The notes: a model not told the origin generated them from the letters alone. A stretch of DNA of 64,000 bases from Nostoc sp. NIES-3756 (GCF_001548375.1 NZ_AP017295.1:930001-994000), one strand, 5' to 3'. Shown: positions 18,985 through 29,107, numbered from the stretch's first letter. A program made the numbers and translations.

Positions 18985-19145
18985 TCTAATAGTCAATAGT
19001 CATTAGTCATTAGTCATTGGTCATTAGTCAATAGTCATTAGTGACAAAGATTGCTCGACCCTTACGGGTTCACCAGTCGCTCATGGGGGAAACCCCCAAG
19101 ACCGCGCTGGCTCACTATGGACTATTGACTGTGGACTATGGACTA
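18985..19145. repeat. Composite repeat between cdaA and lysA
   Basis: Heptamers of the AGTCATT/AGTCAAT type (18985-19043) and GGACTAT type (19115-19145) flank a GC-richer module with the hairpin GGGGG-AAA-CCCCC (19085-19097) and CGACCC-TTACGGG. The right end overlaps the lysA stop: the TAG (19143-19145 on the reverse strand) lies in the repeat unit GGACTAG. Confidence 0.85.
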
Positions 19146-20537
19146 GTTCTTCAATCTTTCCGGTAGACGATCTTGCCGAATCAAGTCTTGATAGGTTTCG
19201 CGTTGCAAAATTAAGTTTGCTTCGCCGTTTGCCACTACAACTGCTGCCGGTCGTGGTAGGCGGTTATAGTTAGAGGCCATACTGTAATTGTACGCACCAG
19301 TTGCCATAACTACGAGAATATCCCCAGGTTCAGTTTTGGGCAGTTGAGCATTTTTAATCAGAATATCCCCTGATTCGCAATGCTTACCTGCAACGGTTAC
19401 TGTTTGGGTATGGGGCGCAGACAATTTATTGGCAATTACTGCCCGATAAACTGACTGATAGGTAATTGGGCGTGGGTTATCGGACATACCTCCATCAATG
19501 GAAACGTAGGTACGGATATCCGGAATTGTTTTTGATGATCCAATAGTGTACGCCGTAACGCAGCTTGTAGCAATGAGCGATCGCCCTGGTTCAGAAAGTA
19601 GTTTTGGTAAAGGCAAGTTTTCAGCTGCACAAGCTTGTTGTACTACTTCACAAATCGCCTTTACCCACTCATCAATACTTGGTGGATCGTCTGATTCTAC
19701 ATATTTAATTCCCAAACCGCCGCCAACATTTAATTCGGTGATATTCAAGCCGTATTTGCTAGCATCCCGTAACCACTGCACCATGACAGCCGCTAAATCT
19801 TGATGGGGTTGGCGTTCAAAAATTTGGGAACCAATATGAGCGTGTAAGCCTACACAGTTTAAACTTGGTTGCTGACTAACAAATTGGAAGACTTCATCCA
19901 AGTCGTTGGGATCAAAACCAAATTTACTATCCAGGTGTCCTGTGCGAATGTACTCGTGGGTATGACATTCAATTCCCGGAGTCAGCCGCAACATGATCCG
20001 AATTGGCTGTTGTGCTTGAGTTAAAGTCGCCAAGGTACGCAATTCGTACCAGTTATCCACCACAATGGTGACATCAGCATCTATCGCTAGACGTAGTTCT
20101 TCTAGAGATTTATTATTTCCGTGGAGGTAAATTTTTGCGGGACTCACACCAGCAGTTAGTGCAGTGTAGAGTTCACCACCAGAAACTACATCAATTCCTA
20201 GACCCTCTGAGCCTGCGATCGCACAAACAGCTAAACAATTCCACGCTTTGGAAGCATACAATACCTGGGATTCACCAGGATAATATTTCTCAAAGCTATC
20301 TCGATATTGTTGACAAGCTGTTCTGAGGGTTTCTTCATCTAATATATATAGAGGTGAACCAAACTGTTCAACTAGAGTTGTGACATCACACCCACCAATT
20401 TCCAGGTTTCCCTGACCGTTAATTTTGGCAGTTAAAGGTAAAAGTTCCTGATTGGGCGAAATATTTGTACTTGTGTTTTGTTCGGGTAAATACTGAGTCC
20501 CAGCATTTTGAACCCCAACCGGGTGAGTTGATACCAT
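19143..20537 (-). CDS. lysA: Diaminopimelate decarboxylase (LysA)
   Basis: A 464-residue fold-type III PLP enzyme. The PLP lysine is Lys97 in 'VLYASKAWNC'. Other motifs are 'GLGIDVVSGGELYTAL', 'HIGSQIFE', 'NVGGGLGIKY', 'SEPGRSLIA', 'GGMSDNPRPITY', 'CESGDIL' (active-site Cys) and 'GAYNYSMASNYNRLPRPA'. It converts meso-DAP to lysine. The N-terminus has about 30 low-complexity residues before the conserved core, so an internal start is possible but not needed. It heads a same-strand cluster with cdaA and uppS. Confidence 0.95.
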   Translation of the reverse strand: MVSTHPVGVQNAGTQYLPEQNTSTNISPNQELLPLTAKINGQGNLEIGGCDVTTLVEQFGSPLYILDEETLRTACQQYRDSFEKYYPGESQVLYASKAWNCLAVCAIAGSEGLGIDVVSGGELYTALTAGVSPAKIYLHGNNKSLEELRLAIDADVTIVVDNWYELRTLATLTQAQQPIRIMLRLTPGIECHTHEYIRTGHLDSKFGFDPNDLDEVFQFVSQQPSLNCVGLHAHIGSQIFERQPHQDLAAVMVQWLRDASKYGLNITELNVGGGLGIKYVESDDPPSIDEWVKAICEVVQQACAAENLPLPKLLSEPGRSLIATSCVTAYTIGSSKTIPDIRTYVSIDGGMSDNPRPITYQSVYRAVIANKLSAPHTQTVTVAGKHCESGDILIKNAQLPKTEPGDILVVMATGAYNYSMASNYNRLPRPAAVVVANGEANLILQRETYQDLIRQDRLPERLKN

Positions 20538-20630
20538 AACTATATAAGTTGTCCTTGTTCAAATTACGGGCGTGAATTAATTGTCCCAATCCCAGTTTAC
20601 AAAGGGTTTGTATTCTTATCCAAGTTAAAA

Positions 20631-21185
20631 GTGATCTTATCCAGCTTAGAACTTAAAACCCTCACATCGTCGGATTTAACTGCAATCCTAGAACTTGATT
20701 TAGCCTGTTTTGGTGGACTTTGGACTATGGAGGGCTACCAAAGAGAGTTGGATAGTCCCAATAGTGATTTACTCGGTTTATTTTCTCCCCAATCCAGCAT
20801 CAATTTATTAGGAATGGGGTGTTTTTGGTCAATTTTAGAAGAAGCCCATATCACAATTGTGGCGGTTCATCCCCAGTATCACCGTCAAGGCTTGGGACAG
20901 GCTTTATTATATTTTCTCCTCAAAACAGCTTGCGATCGCGGTTTAGAACGCGCCACTCTCGAAGTTCGCGCTTCTAATTTAGCCGCAATATCTTTATACC
21001 AAAAATTTGGGTTCCAAACCGCAGGCAGACGACGCGGTTATTACCAAGATAATGGCGAAGATGCCATAATTCTCTGGCTTCCAGACTTACAATATCCCCA
21101 GTTTCACAAGAAATTACATTATTGGGAAAGCATTATTCGGGATGATTTAATTAATAGTCATTGGTCATTGGTCAACAGTCCATAG
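20631..21185 (+). CDS. rimI: Ribosomal-protein-alanine N-acetyltransferase (RimI-like GNAT)
   Basis: A 184-residue protein starting with GTG at 20631. It is a GNAT-fold enzyme with the acetyl-CoA motif 'QYHRQGLGQALLYFLL' and the RimI-type 'LEVRASNLAAISLYQKFGF'. It probably acetylates protein N-termini such as ribosomal S18. The last residues ('INSHWSLVNSP') are encoded by heptamer repeat DNA starting at 21149, so the native C-terminus has been extended or replaced by repeat sequence. Divergent from lysA. Confidence 0.85.
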   Translation: MILSSLELKTLTSSDLTAILELDLACFGGLWTMEGYQRELDSPNSDLLGLFSPQSSINLLGMGCFWSILEEAHITIVAVHPQYHRQGLGQALLYFLLKTACDRGLERATLEVRASNLAAISLYQKFGFQTAGRRRGYYQDNGEDAIILWLPDLQYPQFHKKLHYWESIIRDDLINSHWSLVNSP

Positions 21186-21290
21186 TCAATAGTCCATAGT
21201 TATTTTCCCCTCTGCTGTTCCCTTCCTGGGAGGGGTTAGGGGTGGGTTTCTCCCTCATCTCCCTCATCTCCCTCATCTCCCCACTCTCTA
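21149..21290. repeat. Mixed repeat block at the end of rimI
   Basis: Units of AGTCATTGGTC, AGTCCATAGTC and CTCCCTCAT, with an intervening GGGAGGGG/CCCCTC segment. The first part is translated as the rimI C-terminus. Confidence 0.85.
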
Positions 21291-21719
21291 TTTCCCAATA
21301 CACACCTTCGTTTAGTTGTCCATATTGAAAACAACTAACTTAATAAAAAGTAATCTATATTTCCTGAGTTTGAGTCATCAGAATATTTAATATTGAAACT
21401 AATCTTATTTTAAATAAGATATCTAACGGGAAAAAATATTGATATTAGTATCCTAACTGTGCTAACAATGAATATTTGTGACCGCTCATAAAAATAGCCG
21501 TTTTAATCTTTGGCTGTATATTATTCAAGCCCAAAAATGCTGATAAATTCAAACTCCTCAGTAATATTGGCAGGGCAACAGTAATAAAGGAATAATAATC
21601 AAGCTATCAAATTGTGTGATAGCTCTTGGATGCTAATTATCTTTGGATACAGACATCCAAACTCTTAGCCTGTGCTAAAATCAGCGTACCGGCACGACGC
21701 AGGTGATGGGAAAAATGCC
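21291..21719 (+). other. clpC upstream region
   Basis: About 430 bp of AT-rich DNA before the preferred clpC ATG. No open frame looks coding. A frame in phase with clpC begins at GTG 21672 but its extra 16 residues are unlike ClpC N-termini. Promoter elements could not be assigned with confidence. Confidence 0.4.
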
Positions 21720-24191
21720 ATGTTTGAACGCTTCACAGAAAAAGCCATTAAAGTAATCATGCTGGCCCAAGAAGAGGCCCGCCGTTTAGGTCACAACTTC
21801 GTTGGAACCGAGCAAATCCTCTTGGGTTTGATCGGGGAAGGTACGGGAGTTGCGGCCAAGGTGCTGAAATCGATGGGAGTCAATCTCAAAGATGCTCGCA
21901 TCGAAGTAGAAAAAATCATAGGCCGGGGTTCGGGCTTTGTGGCCGTGGAAATTCCGTTTACGCCACGGGCAAAGCGGGTTCTAGAACTATCCCTAGAAGA
22001 AGCGCGCCAATTAGGGCATAACTACATTGGCACCGAGCATCTGCTGTTGGGCCTGATCCGAGAAGGGGAAGGTGTGGCAGCCAGGGTGCTGGAAAATCTT
22101 GGGGTGGATCTATCTAAGGTAAGAACCCAAGTTATCCGGATGTTGGGAGAAACCGCCGAGGTTTCAGCGACCGGGCAATCTGGACGCACCAAAACACCAA
22201 CTTTGGATGAATTTGGCTCTAACCTGACCCAAATGGCCACGGATAACAAGCTCGATCCTGTAGTGGGACGCGCCAAGGAAATTGAGCGTGTAATCCAAAT
22301 CTTAGGCCGCCGGACAAAAAATAACCCAGTATTGATTGGTGAACCTGGGGTTGGTAAAACCGCGATCGCCGAAGGTCTAGCATCACGCATCGCTAACAAA
22401 GATGTCCCCGACATCCTGGAAGATAAGCGTGTAGTAACCCTAGATATCGGTTTATTGGTCGCTGGAACCAAGTACCGGGGTGAATTTGAAGAACGCTTGA
22501 AGAAAATCATGGACGAGATTCGTCAAGCGGGTAATGTAATTCTTGTAATAGACGAAGTACACACCCTCATTGGTGCAGGTGCGGCGGAAGGCGCAATCGA
22601 TGCGGCAAACATCCTTAAGCCAGCTTTGGCTAGAGGTGAATTGCAATGTATCGGGGCGACAACCTTAGATGAGTACCGCAAGCACATCGAACGGGACGCA
22701 GCGTTAGAGCGCCGCTTCCAGCCTGTGATGGTCGGTGAACCTACCGTCGATGAAACAATAGAAATTTTATATGGTTTGCGCGATCGCTACGAGCAACACC
22801 ACAAGCTGAAAATCTCCGACGAAGCCTTAGTTGCGGCAGCGAAATTGTCAGATCGTTATATTAGCGATCGCTATCTGCCAGACAAAGCCATCGACTTGGT
22901 TGATGAAGCTGGTTCTCGTGTGCGGTTGATCAACTCCCAACTGCCCCCCGCAGCCAAAGAGTTAGATAAAGAACTGCGCCAAATCTTAAAAGAAAAAGAT
23001 GATGCTGTCCGTTCTCAAGACTTTGATAGAGCCGGGGAACTGCGCGATCGCGAAATGGAAATCAAAGCCGAAATTCGCGCGATCGCCCAAAGCAAGACCA
23101 ATGCTTCTGGTACAGAAGGTGAAGAGCCTGTAGTGACCGAGGAAGATATTGCGCACATCGTTGCTTCTTGGACAGGCGTTCCCGTCAACAAGCTGACCGA
23201 ATCCGAATCCGAAAAGCTGCTGCACATGGAAGACACCTTGCACCAGCGCTTAATCGGTCAAGAAGATGCGGTAAAAGCAGTTTCACGAGCCATTCGTCGC
23301 GCTCGTGTTGGTTTGAAAAACCCCAACCGACCCATTGCCAGCTTTGTCTTCTCCGGGCCGACTGGTGTAGGTAAAACCGAGTTGGCGAAATCCTTGGCTT
23401 CATACTTCTTCGGTTCCGAGGAAGCAATGATCCGCTTGGATATGTCCGAGTACATGGAACGTCACACCGTCAGCAAATTGATTGGTTCACCTCCAGGTTA
23501 TGTTGGTTATAACGAAGGTGGACAATTAACCGAAGCTGTACGCCGTCGTCCTTACACCGTGGTGCTGTTCGACGAAATCGAAAAAGCCCACCCCGATGTC
23601 TTCAATATGCTGCTGCAAATTTTAGAAGACGGTCGGTTAACAGATGCCAAAGGACGCACCGTTGACTTCAAGAATACCTTGCTGATTTTGACATCCAACA
23701 TCGGTTCCAAGGTAATCGAGAAAGGTGGCGGTGGTATCGGTTTCGAGTTTGCCGACGACCAAAGCGAATCACAATACAACCGCATTCGCTCCTTGGTGAA
23801 CGAAGAATTGAAGCAATACTTCCGTCCTGAGTTCCTCAACCGTCTAGATGAAATTATCGTCTTCCGTCAGTTGAGCAAGGCAGAAGTTACCGAGATTGCG
23901 GATATCATGCTCAAAGAAGTATTTGGTCGCTTGACAGAAAAAGGTATAACTTTAGAAGTAAGCGATCGCTTCAAAGACAGACTTATCCAAGAAGGCTACA
24001 GCCCCAGCTACGGCGCAAGACCATTACGCCGCGCCATTATGCGCTTACTGGAAGATAGCCTCGCCGAAGAAATTCTTTCTGGTCGCATCAAAGATGGCGA
24101 TATCGCCTTTGTTGATGTCGATGAAAACGGCACTGTCCAAGTTAGTTCTCAACAGCGTCGGGAATTATTACCCCAAGGTGTTGAGTCATAG
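21720..24191 (+). CDS. clpC: ClpC, AAA+ unfoldase of the Clp protease
   Basis: An 823-residue HSP100 protein from ATG 21720 ('[20 protein letters not shown]'). It has two N-terminal Clp_N repeats (about 1-150), a first AAA+ module with Walker A '[10 protein letters not shown]' (about 206) and '[13 protein letters not shown]', a UVR-like coiled insert ('[19 protein letters not shown]'), and a second AAA+ module with Walker A '[10 protein letters not shown]' (about 545), pore loop 'GYVGYNEGG' and sensor 2 'GARPLRRA'. It feeds substrates to ClpP/ClpR; the adaptor ClpS is encoded at 58261-58542 in the same window. The long conserved ORF contains several in-frame HIP1 sites. Confidence 0.97.
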   Translation: MFERFTEKAIKVIMLAQEEARRLGHNFVGTEQILLGLIGEGTGVAAKVLKSMGVNLKDARIEVEKIIGRGSGFVAVEIPFTPRAKRVLELSLEEARQLGHNYIGTEHLLLGLIREGEGVAARVLENLGVDLSKVRTQVIRMLGETAEVSATGQSGRTKTPTLDEFGSNLTQMATDNKLDPVVGRAKEIERVIQILGRRTKNNPVLIGEPGVGKTAIAEGLASRIANKDVPDILEDKRVVTLDIGLLVAGTKYRGEFEERLKKIMDEIRQAGNVILVIDEVHTLIGAGAAEGAIDAANILKPALARGELQCIGATTLDEYRKHIERDAALERRFQPVMVGEPTVDETIEILYGLRDRYEQHHKLKISDEALVAAAKLSDRYISDRYLPDKAIDLVDEAGSRVRLINSQLPPAAKELDKELRQILKEKDDAVRSQDFDRAGELRDREMEIKAEIRAIAQSKTNASGTEGEEPVVTEEDIAHIVASWTGVPVNKLTESESEKLLHMEDTLHQRLIGQEDAVKAVSRAIRRARVGLKNPNRPIASFVFSGPTGVGKTELAKSLASYFFGSEEAMIRLDMSEYMERHTVSKLIGSPPGYVGYNEGGQLTEAVRRRPYTVVLFDEIEKAHPDVFNMLLQILEDGRLTDAKGRTVDFKNTLLILTSNIGSKVIEKGGGGIGFEFADDQSESQYNRIRSLVNEELKQYFRPEFLNRLDEIIVFRQLSKAEVTEIADIMLKEVFGRLTEKGITLEVSDRFKDRLIQEGYSPSYGARPLRRAIMRLLEDSLAEEILSGRIKDGDIAFVDVDENGTVQVSSQQRRELLPQGVES

Positions 24192-24231
24192 TTAAATTTG
24201 GGAATTTAATTCTCAAGTAAAAATTAATAAG

Positions 24232-24261
24232 CGGTAGAGGATAATTTCTCTACCGTTTTTT
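24232..24261 (+). terminator. Rho-independent terminator of clpC
   Basis: Perfect 8-bp stem CGGTAGAG / CTCTACCG with an 8-nt loop, followed by TTTTTTG. It starts 40 bp after the clpC stop. Confidence 0.9.
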
Positions 24262-24425
24262 GTTTAGATATTGAAATATACCCAGACTAATAAATTAAGT
24301 GAGAAGTTCGTTTTAGCTTAGCTTCCATTATCTAATAATTTCTTCCTTGCTGGACTAAAAAATAGAAAGTACACTAGTAAAACTTATTCTGTCTAATTTA
24401 ATTTATCAACAATATTTATTTTTAT

Positions 24426-25649
24426 ATGAGTCAGCTAGATGAAGCATTACGTAAATTTGAAGCTATTGAAGCAAATTTAGTGAAGCTTGAAAACCTATGG
24501 GACTTGTTACAAAAAAATATACCTCAAAATATTGTATTTGGGGCAAATCCTGTTTATGAGGATGCTTTACGTTCATATGAGCATATACTTACAGGGTTGC
24601 CATTGATTGATGGATGGAAACCAAAAACCATACCTAGTGATCTAGATGAGATAGCCCAAAATCGTTTAGATGCACTTGAACTTGGAGAAGCAACATTGCA
24701 AATTAGAGTAGAACTTCAAATTGAACAGCCCGGTAAGGAATTAAGAGAATATAGATTTAAATTTAATCAAAAGCGACGCAAACTTATTCAAGATAAAATT
24801 GTGCATTTATCTAATGAAATAGATAAACTTTTAGAAAAACTTCAAGAGAAATATCCTATTGATGTTGATTATGATAATAAAGAAGATGTTGAAAGATGGC
24901 TAGAAATAATTCGCAACAAAATTGAAGATTTAGATTGGCATACAATTCTGGATAAAACAAAGCAAATAGACATATTACTGGGTAGCAGTGTGAGTCGTCC
25001 TAAAGGTTGGAATGACATGAAACGTCATCTTTCATATGCACAAATTAATGATTTAAGAGATATTATTCTTTATGATTGGCCATCTGTGAAAGCAGGAATT
25101 AAAGAATCTCTGTATACCTCGAATGAACCAATTCTAGTAGATATTCAAGATTTAGGTGAACTTGTTGCATCAAACCCTTCAGGAAATGTTATTACTAAAT
25201 TAAAGTGGGAAAAACTTTCTGAAGCAGATTTTGAACGTTTAATATTTAATTTAGTTTCTTCAGAACAGAGCTATGAGAACGCTGAATTGTTAATGCACAC
25301 AAATGCCCCAGATCGGGGACGTGATGTGTCTGTTTATCGAGTTTATCGCGATCCATTGAGTGGAGTAATACGTCAAAGAACTATCATCCAGTGTAAGCGT
25401 TGGCTTGATAAAAGTATTTCTTTATCAGATATTAGTTCTTTAAAAGACCAAGTAAAACTTTGGGAACCGCCTCGAATAGATAATTTGATTATTGCTACGA
25501 CAGGACGTTTTACAGCTGATGCTGTTACTTTTGTTGAGCGGTATAATCAATCAGACTCAGCGATGAAAATTGAGTTGTGGGCAGAAAGCCGTTTGGAAAG
25601 TCTGCTAGCTTTTAAGCCGGCATTGATTGCTGAATTTGGCTTGAGATAG
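24426..25649 (+). CDS. Mrr-type PD-(D/E)XK endonuclease with a long helical N-terminus
   Basis: A 407-residue protein. The C-terminal 150 residues form a Mrr_cat-like nuclease: Glu270 in 'ADFERLIFNLV', Asp300 in 'DRGRDV', and Gln322/Lys324 in 'IIQCKRW'. Then comes 'NLIIATTGRFTADAV', the usual following strand and helix. The N-terminal 250 residues are charged and helical, with a coiled-coil stretch around 'IDKLLEKLQEKY'; I do not recognise a named domain. No methyltransferase or NTPase lies nearby, so it is a solitary Mrr-like enzyme. That suits type IV restriction of modified DNA or another antiphage role. Function is inferred. Confidence 0.75.
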   Translation: MSQLDEALRKFEAIEANLVKLENLWDLLQKNIPQNIVFGANPVYEDALRSYEHILTGLPLIDGWKPKTIPSDLDEIAQNRLDALELGEATLQIRVELQIEQPGKELREYRFKFNQKRRKLIQDKIVHLSNEIDKLLEKLQEKYPIDVDYDNKEDVERWLEIIRNKIEDLDWHTILDKTKQIDILLGSSVSRPKGWNDMKRHLSYAQINDLRDIILYDWPSVKAGIKESLYTSNEPILVDIQDLGELVASNPSGNVITKLKWEKLSEADFERLIFNLVSSEQSYENAELLMHTNAPDRGRDVSVYRVYRDPLSGVIRQRTIIQCKRWLDKSISLSDISSLKDQVKLWEPPRIDNLIIATTGRFTADAVTFVERYNQSDSAMKIELWAESRLESLLAFKPALIAEFGLR

Positions 25650-25676
25650 CATCTAGAGGGGAATTGGTCAATATTT

Positions 25677-25940
25677 ATGCAAACAACAATTCCGCCTCAT
25701 CTACAAAGCGCTTATGAATTAATTCAATGTGCTTTCCCTAATGGTATTGAAGCAGAAGATTATGAACCACTTTTAGCTTTACTAAGTGAGGAAATGTCAG
25801 GTAGGAACTTAGCGGAAGTAATCGCTTGCTACCTTGGTAAAGAATATAGCATGGTACTTAACGATGTGTATCGTGTACAGTCAATTAATATTCCTAAAGC
25901 TGACGCTGTTGCTAATTTAAAAATTTATTTACTTACTTGA
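25677..25940 (+). CDS. Small conserved-looking protein (possibly DUF3349-like)
   Basis: An 87-residue protein starting 27 bp after the Mrr-like gene, on the same strand and probably cotranscribed. The segment 'AFPNGIEAEDYEPLLALLSE' recalls the 'GxPxxDYxPLLALL' pattern of DUF3349, from memory and unconfirmed. There is no transmembrane segment and no known catalytic motif. As the only close partner of the nuclease it might be a regulator, but this is inference from position. Confidence 0.6.
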   Translation: MQTTIPPHLQSAYELIQCAFPNGIEAEDYEPLLALLSEEMSGRNLAEVIACYLGKEYSMVLNDVYRVQSINIPKADAVANLKIYLLT

Positions 25941-26092
25941 GGTTATCAACAGTGGTTAGAAGAATGATTCTAAATGTTATTTATCTTAAATGGGTAAGTG
26001 CGATCGCTCAACCATATCCTCAGTAAAAAGCTTGTAGAATGAGTAGGCGATCGCCACAAAATAAAAATCTCGTGGCAACCGCTAAATTAAAA

Positions 26093-26953
26093 TTAAAACG
26101 GTAATATTCTGCGAATTACATCACTAACAATTCCCTTAGCAATATCATTAACCCAGTTGTTGACATCGTTTTGTGAAACTTTCTCTGCATCAACATTTGC
26201 TGGTGGTTTATTATCAAACTTCATGCCTGATTTATCAGATATAGACGCGAGAACGGTATTACTAGGAATTGCCGAATTTAAACCAGTCTTCACTTCTTCA
26301 TTTCTGCCGCCAGCTTCGTTTTGTACTGTCCCTACAGTGTCACCTTGACCGTGAATCCCTACTACGCGACCAGAAACATCAAATACTGGCCCACCACTCA
26401 TCCCTCGGCGTGTTACCGCATCGTAGCGCATCGTGTAGCCTTCGTTATTACTGGGACGGATATTAGTGACTTGTCCGTTAGTAAACGCATATTCCCGTTC
26501 TGTTCCCCCTTTGGCGGGTAGGGGATAACCAGAAACATAAACACCAGAACCAATACTTGTTTCATCAGAATTTGCTAATGGTGCGATCGCTAAATCATCT
26601 TTGCTGTCAAATTTGGCGATCGCTAAATCAAGATTTCCTGGTTTTCCTGACAAGCTTTGTACTGTTGTCACAGTATATTCTTTACCGTTATAGGTGCGAA
26701 TTATGTATTCTGAATTAGGATTTTTAACAACATGATTGGCAGTTAACACAGTATAAGTATTGCCATTTTTCGCAATAATTACCCCAGAACCACTATCACC
26801 AGGACTGAGAGTGTTATTAATTTGTACAGTAGTAGGAATTGCTACTTTAGCTACGTCTTTTGCAGATTGAGCAAATACAGGCTGAGTAATCACCACACTG
26901 GCGACTACTGCTGTTCCCATTAGTACACTTGATAAGTTATAAAAACGATTCAT
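26093..26953 (-). CDS. Secreted trypsin-like serine protease
   Basis: A 286-residue protein. A signal peptide is likely (residues 1-28, 'ITQPVFA' before Gln). The trypsin/DegP-like triad is His74 ('TANHVV'), Asp109 ('LDLAIAKF') and Ser186 ('RRGMSGGPVFD'). There is no PDZ domain. It is the last gene of a tight three-gene unit: 2 bp after the second protease, which itself follows COP23 without a gap. Probably periplasmic or thylakoid-lumenal; the substrate is unknown. Confidence 0.85.
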   Translation of the reverse strand: MNRFYNLSSVLMGTAVVASVVITQPVFAQSAKDVAKVAIPTTVQINNTLSPGDSGSGVIIAKNGNTYTVLTANHVVKNPNSEYIIRTYNGKEYTVTTVQSLSGKPGNLDLAIAKFDSKDDLAIAPLANSDETSIGSGVYVSGYPLPAKGGTEREYAFTNGQVTNIRPSNNEGYTMRYDAVTRRGMSGGPVFDVSGRVVGIHGQGDTVGTVQNEAGGRNEEVKTGLNSAIPSNTVLASISDKSGMKFDNKPPANVDAEKVSQNDVNNWVNDIAKGIVSDVIRRILPF

Positions 26954-26955
26954 AA

Positions 26956-27738
26956 TTAATTTTTCCAGTTAAATTGTAAATATGTAGTTATTGGTATGCC
27001 CCAACTAGAACCAACCATTTGCTCTAATATTTCTGGGTGTGGGGAAGTGTTATCTTCAAAGGTATAAACACCAAAATCTGGGTCGCGGTTTTTCAAGCGT
27101 CCGTTAATTCCTACTAGTAAACCGTGTTGGTTAAAAATCGGCCCACCACTCATGCCGATACTGATATCATTGGTGTAGCCTAAGCGATATCCTTGATCTA
27201 GGGATTTTGGTAAAAATAGAGATACTAGTCCTTGTGTCAGGCGAAATACTTGGATACCTTGATCAAAAGTTGTCTCCACCTGATATTGGGTATACATCGG
27301 AAATCCGGCTGTATATACAGGTTCACCAGGGGTAACAGGTTGGGGATGAATCGTAGCGGTGCGGTATGGTGTGGCACTCCTGAACTGGATGATCGCCATA
27401 TCTGCTTTCCCTACTTGCACAAAATTGTTGGTAACAGGGAAATATCGGCGACCATCACAGGTCATAATTGTGAGTTTTTCACTTAATCCAACTACGTGCC
27501 AATTTGTAATTACAGTATAAATTTCGCCTTGACGCTGAACAATCACACCTGAACCTGATGCTGTACCTGTAAGGATACGAACTGTTGTTTGGCGGGCGAT
27601 TTGTTCGATTTGTGACTTTGTAAGTTTGGTTGTTATCAAAGGACGAGTTTCCGCTAAACAAATTGGCGGATAAGCAATGAATAAAACCATGCTGATACCC
27701 AGCCATCGTAATCGCCATAATCCCCGCATTAATTGCAT
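26956..27738 (-). CDS. Second secreted trypsin-like serine protease
   Basis: A 260-residue protein with an N-terminal signal sequence (basic start, hydrophobic 'LGISMVLFIAYPPICLA'). The triad is His81 ('ITNWHVV'), Asp113 ('ADMAIIQF') and Ser197 ('SIGMSGGPIFN'). It is a paralogue of the downstream protease with the same domain layout but low identity by eye. Its ATG directly follows the TAA of COP23 (TAAATG), so translation is probably coupled. Confidence 0.85.
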   Translation of the reverse strand: MQLMRGLWRLRWLGISMVLFIAYPPICLAETRPLITTKLTKSQIEQIARQTTVRILTGTASGSGVIVQRQGEIYTVITNWHVVGLSEKLTIMTCDGRRYFPVTNNFVQVGKADMAIIQFRSATPYRTATIHPQPVTPGEPVYTAGFPMYTQYQVETTFDQGIQVFRLTQGLVSLFLPKSLDQGYRLGYTNDISIGMSGGPIFNQHGLLVGINGRLKNRDPDFGVYTFEDNTSPHPEILEQMVGSSWGIPITTYLQFNWKN

Positions 27739-28320
27739 TTATAGTTCCCTATTTGTATTAGCGGAAGGAGACTGTGGTTTTGGCTGAGAATTGTTAGGAG
27801 AAACTACTGGAGTTGTATTACTATCTAAGCGGCTGCTGACATCAATGTAGGGAATTTCGCCACTTTCATACAGTGAAGGTGTTCCAGCTTGACCTTCACG
27901 CCAAGCTAAAAGATTTACCAGTGTTTTTACTGCGTCTTGTCCAGGTTTGAGGGTGAAAATGAGTCCTTCACAACGACCATTTACTTGACTGGCGGTACAA
28001 ACTACTCTCTGGCGATTGATGATACCTACAGTGATAAATCTTAAGCTCTTTTGCTGGCGGTAAGTTTCTAACCGACCACTAACTTCTAGACATCTATCAA
28101 CAGAGTTGTAACCACTTTTTTTAAAGAACTCAGAAGTCCAACGAATCCAAGGTTCTAGACCACCACTGGCATTACGGTACACTGTGACTGGTTGACCTGT
28201 GGAAGTGTCACAATAAAAACCTTTTGTATATTCTGCCCGACCTGGTTGTTGTAGGCTAGCCAATGCACTGATAGCGATCGCGCTTGTTGTGATAACAGTT
28301 CTTAATACTGAGTGTTTCAT
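27739..28320 (-). CDS. COP23-domain secreted protein
   Basis: A 193-residue protein with a signal peptide (residues 1-29, ending 'PGRA'). The mature part has the COP23 pattern: 'FYCDTSTGQPVTVYRN', 'DRCLEVSGRLE', 'RVVCTAS' and 'GRCEGLIFTL', with four cysteines that may form two disulfides. COP23 was first known as a circadian-oscillating membrane protein in a unicellular cyanobacterium. Ser/Pro/Asn-rich tail. First gene of the COP23-protease-protease unit. Confidence 0.8.
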   Translation of the reverse strand: MKHSVLRTVITTSAIAISALASLQQPGRAEYTKGFYCDTSTGQPVTVYRNASGGLEPWIRWTSEFFKKSGYNSVDRCLEVSGRLETYRQQKSLRFITVGIINRQRVVCTASQVNGRCEGLIFTLKPGQDAVKTLVNLLAWREGQAGTPSLYESGEIPYIDVSSRLDSNTTPVVSPNNSQPKPQSPSANTNREL

Positions 28321-29107
28321 ATAGTCCTTTTGTTTGAATAGTGAAAACTACTTAATTTGGGTAAGTGTAGGATACCACTCCATTTTTGCCAATTCCGTAA
28401 AGATTATTTAAATACGTATGTGGTATGCAACTAGCTGTTAGTCTAGGTGAAAGTTATTTTTAGTCCGTCTTAAGCTGTTTTAGCTCTTGAGCAAAGGACT
28501 AAAGTCCTTACTACGAACTTGAATTATTCACCTGTTTTCACCTATCAGGTGTTTTCACCATGATTATGCGTGCAGTTAATACTTGGTTATGATGTATCTG
28601 TTTAATCTCAGTGATTTCAGGCGATCGCTACCAAATCATAAGTTGCTACATCGCTAATTTATCAACTATTGGTAGCTTGAAGCTAACCTTTTAATTAACT
28701 TTTTTAAAATTATATTTTCTAACATCTAGCTTAAGTCTGACATCACTTAAGTAAATTTTATTTTTATTTAGCTTAATAAATATTAAAGATTGATTTTGTC
28801 AAAAAAATATGACTTTACTTTGAATAATATTTAACTTTAATGTCTGTAATTAACAGGAAATTATATTGGCTTAAATAAACCCTACTTATTTATAGGTGTT
28901 TGTAAGCTATAGTTGGTAAGATTTTCTAGAAAAATACCCCTGAATGACTGTAGATTAAAGCAGAAAGGCTAGTAATTCTATCGGGTAAGTCAGCTTATAA
29001 ATTCTATAATATCAAGCGTATTGACTCCTTAAAAAGATGGGATTAATGTTGTAAGTAAGCCTTCCTAAAGGTCTACTAATACATCAATAAATCACGAGGT
29101 ATTTCCT
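28321..29107. other. Long intergenic region between the COP23 operon and the copper-storage-type gene
   Basis: 787 bp with no open frame that looks coding. It is AT-rich. It holds a dispersed repeat copy (28493-28518), a small direct repeat of TTTTCACC (about 28535-28560), and one HIP1 site (28621-28628). The two flanking genes diverge, so both promoters should be here. I found no convincing metal-regulator operator. Confidence 0.5.
28493..28518 (-). repeat. Dispersed repeat containing AGGACTAAAGTCCT
   Basis: The imperfectly palindromic core AGGACTAAAGTCCT is followed by TACTACGAAC. The inverted partner is at 30483-30507. Confidence 0.75.

Noticed and set aside
21672..21719. Upstream GTG start for clpC
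   Set aside because: The 16 extra residues are unlike ClpC N-termini, whereas '[12 protein letters not shown]' at 21720 is the family start.
22022..23839. Several minus-strand frames within clpC
   Set aside because: Shadows of the conserved clpC coding sequence.
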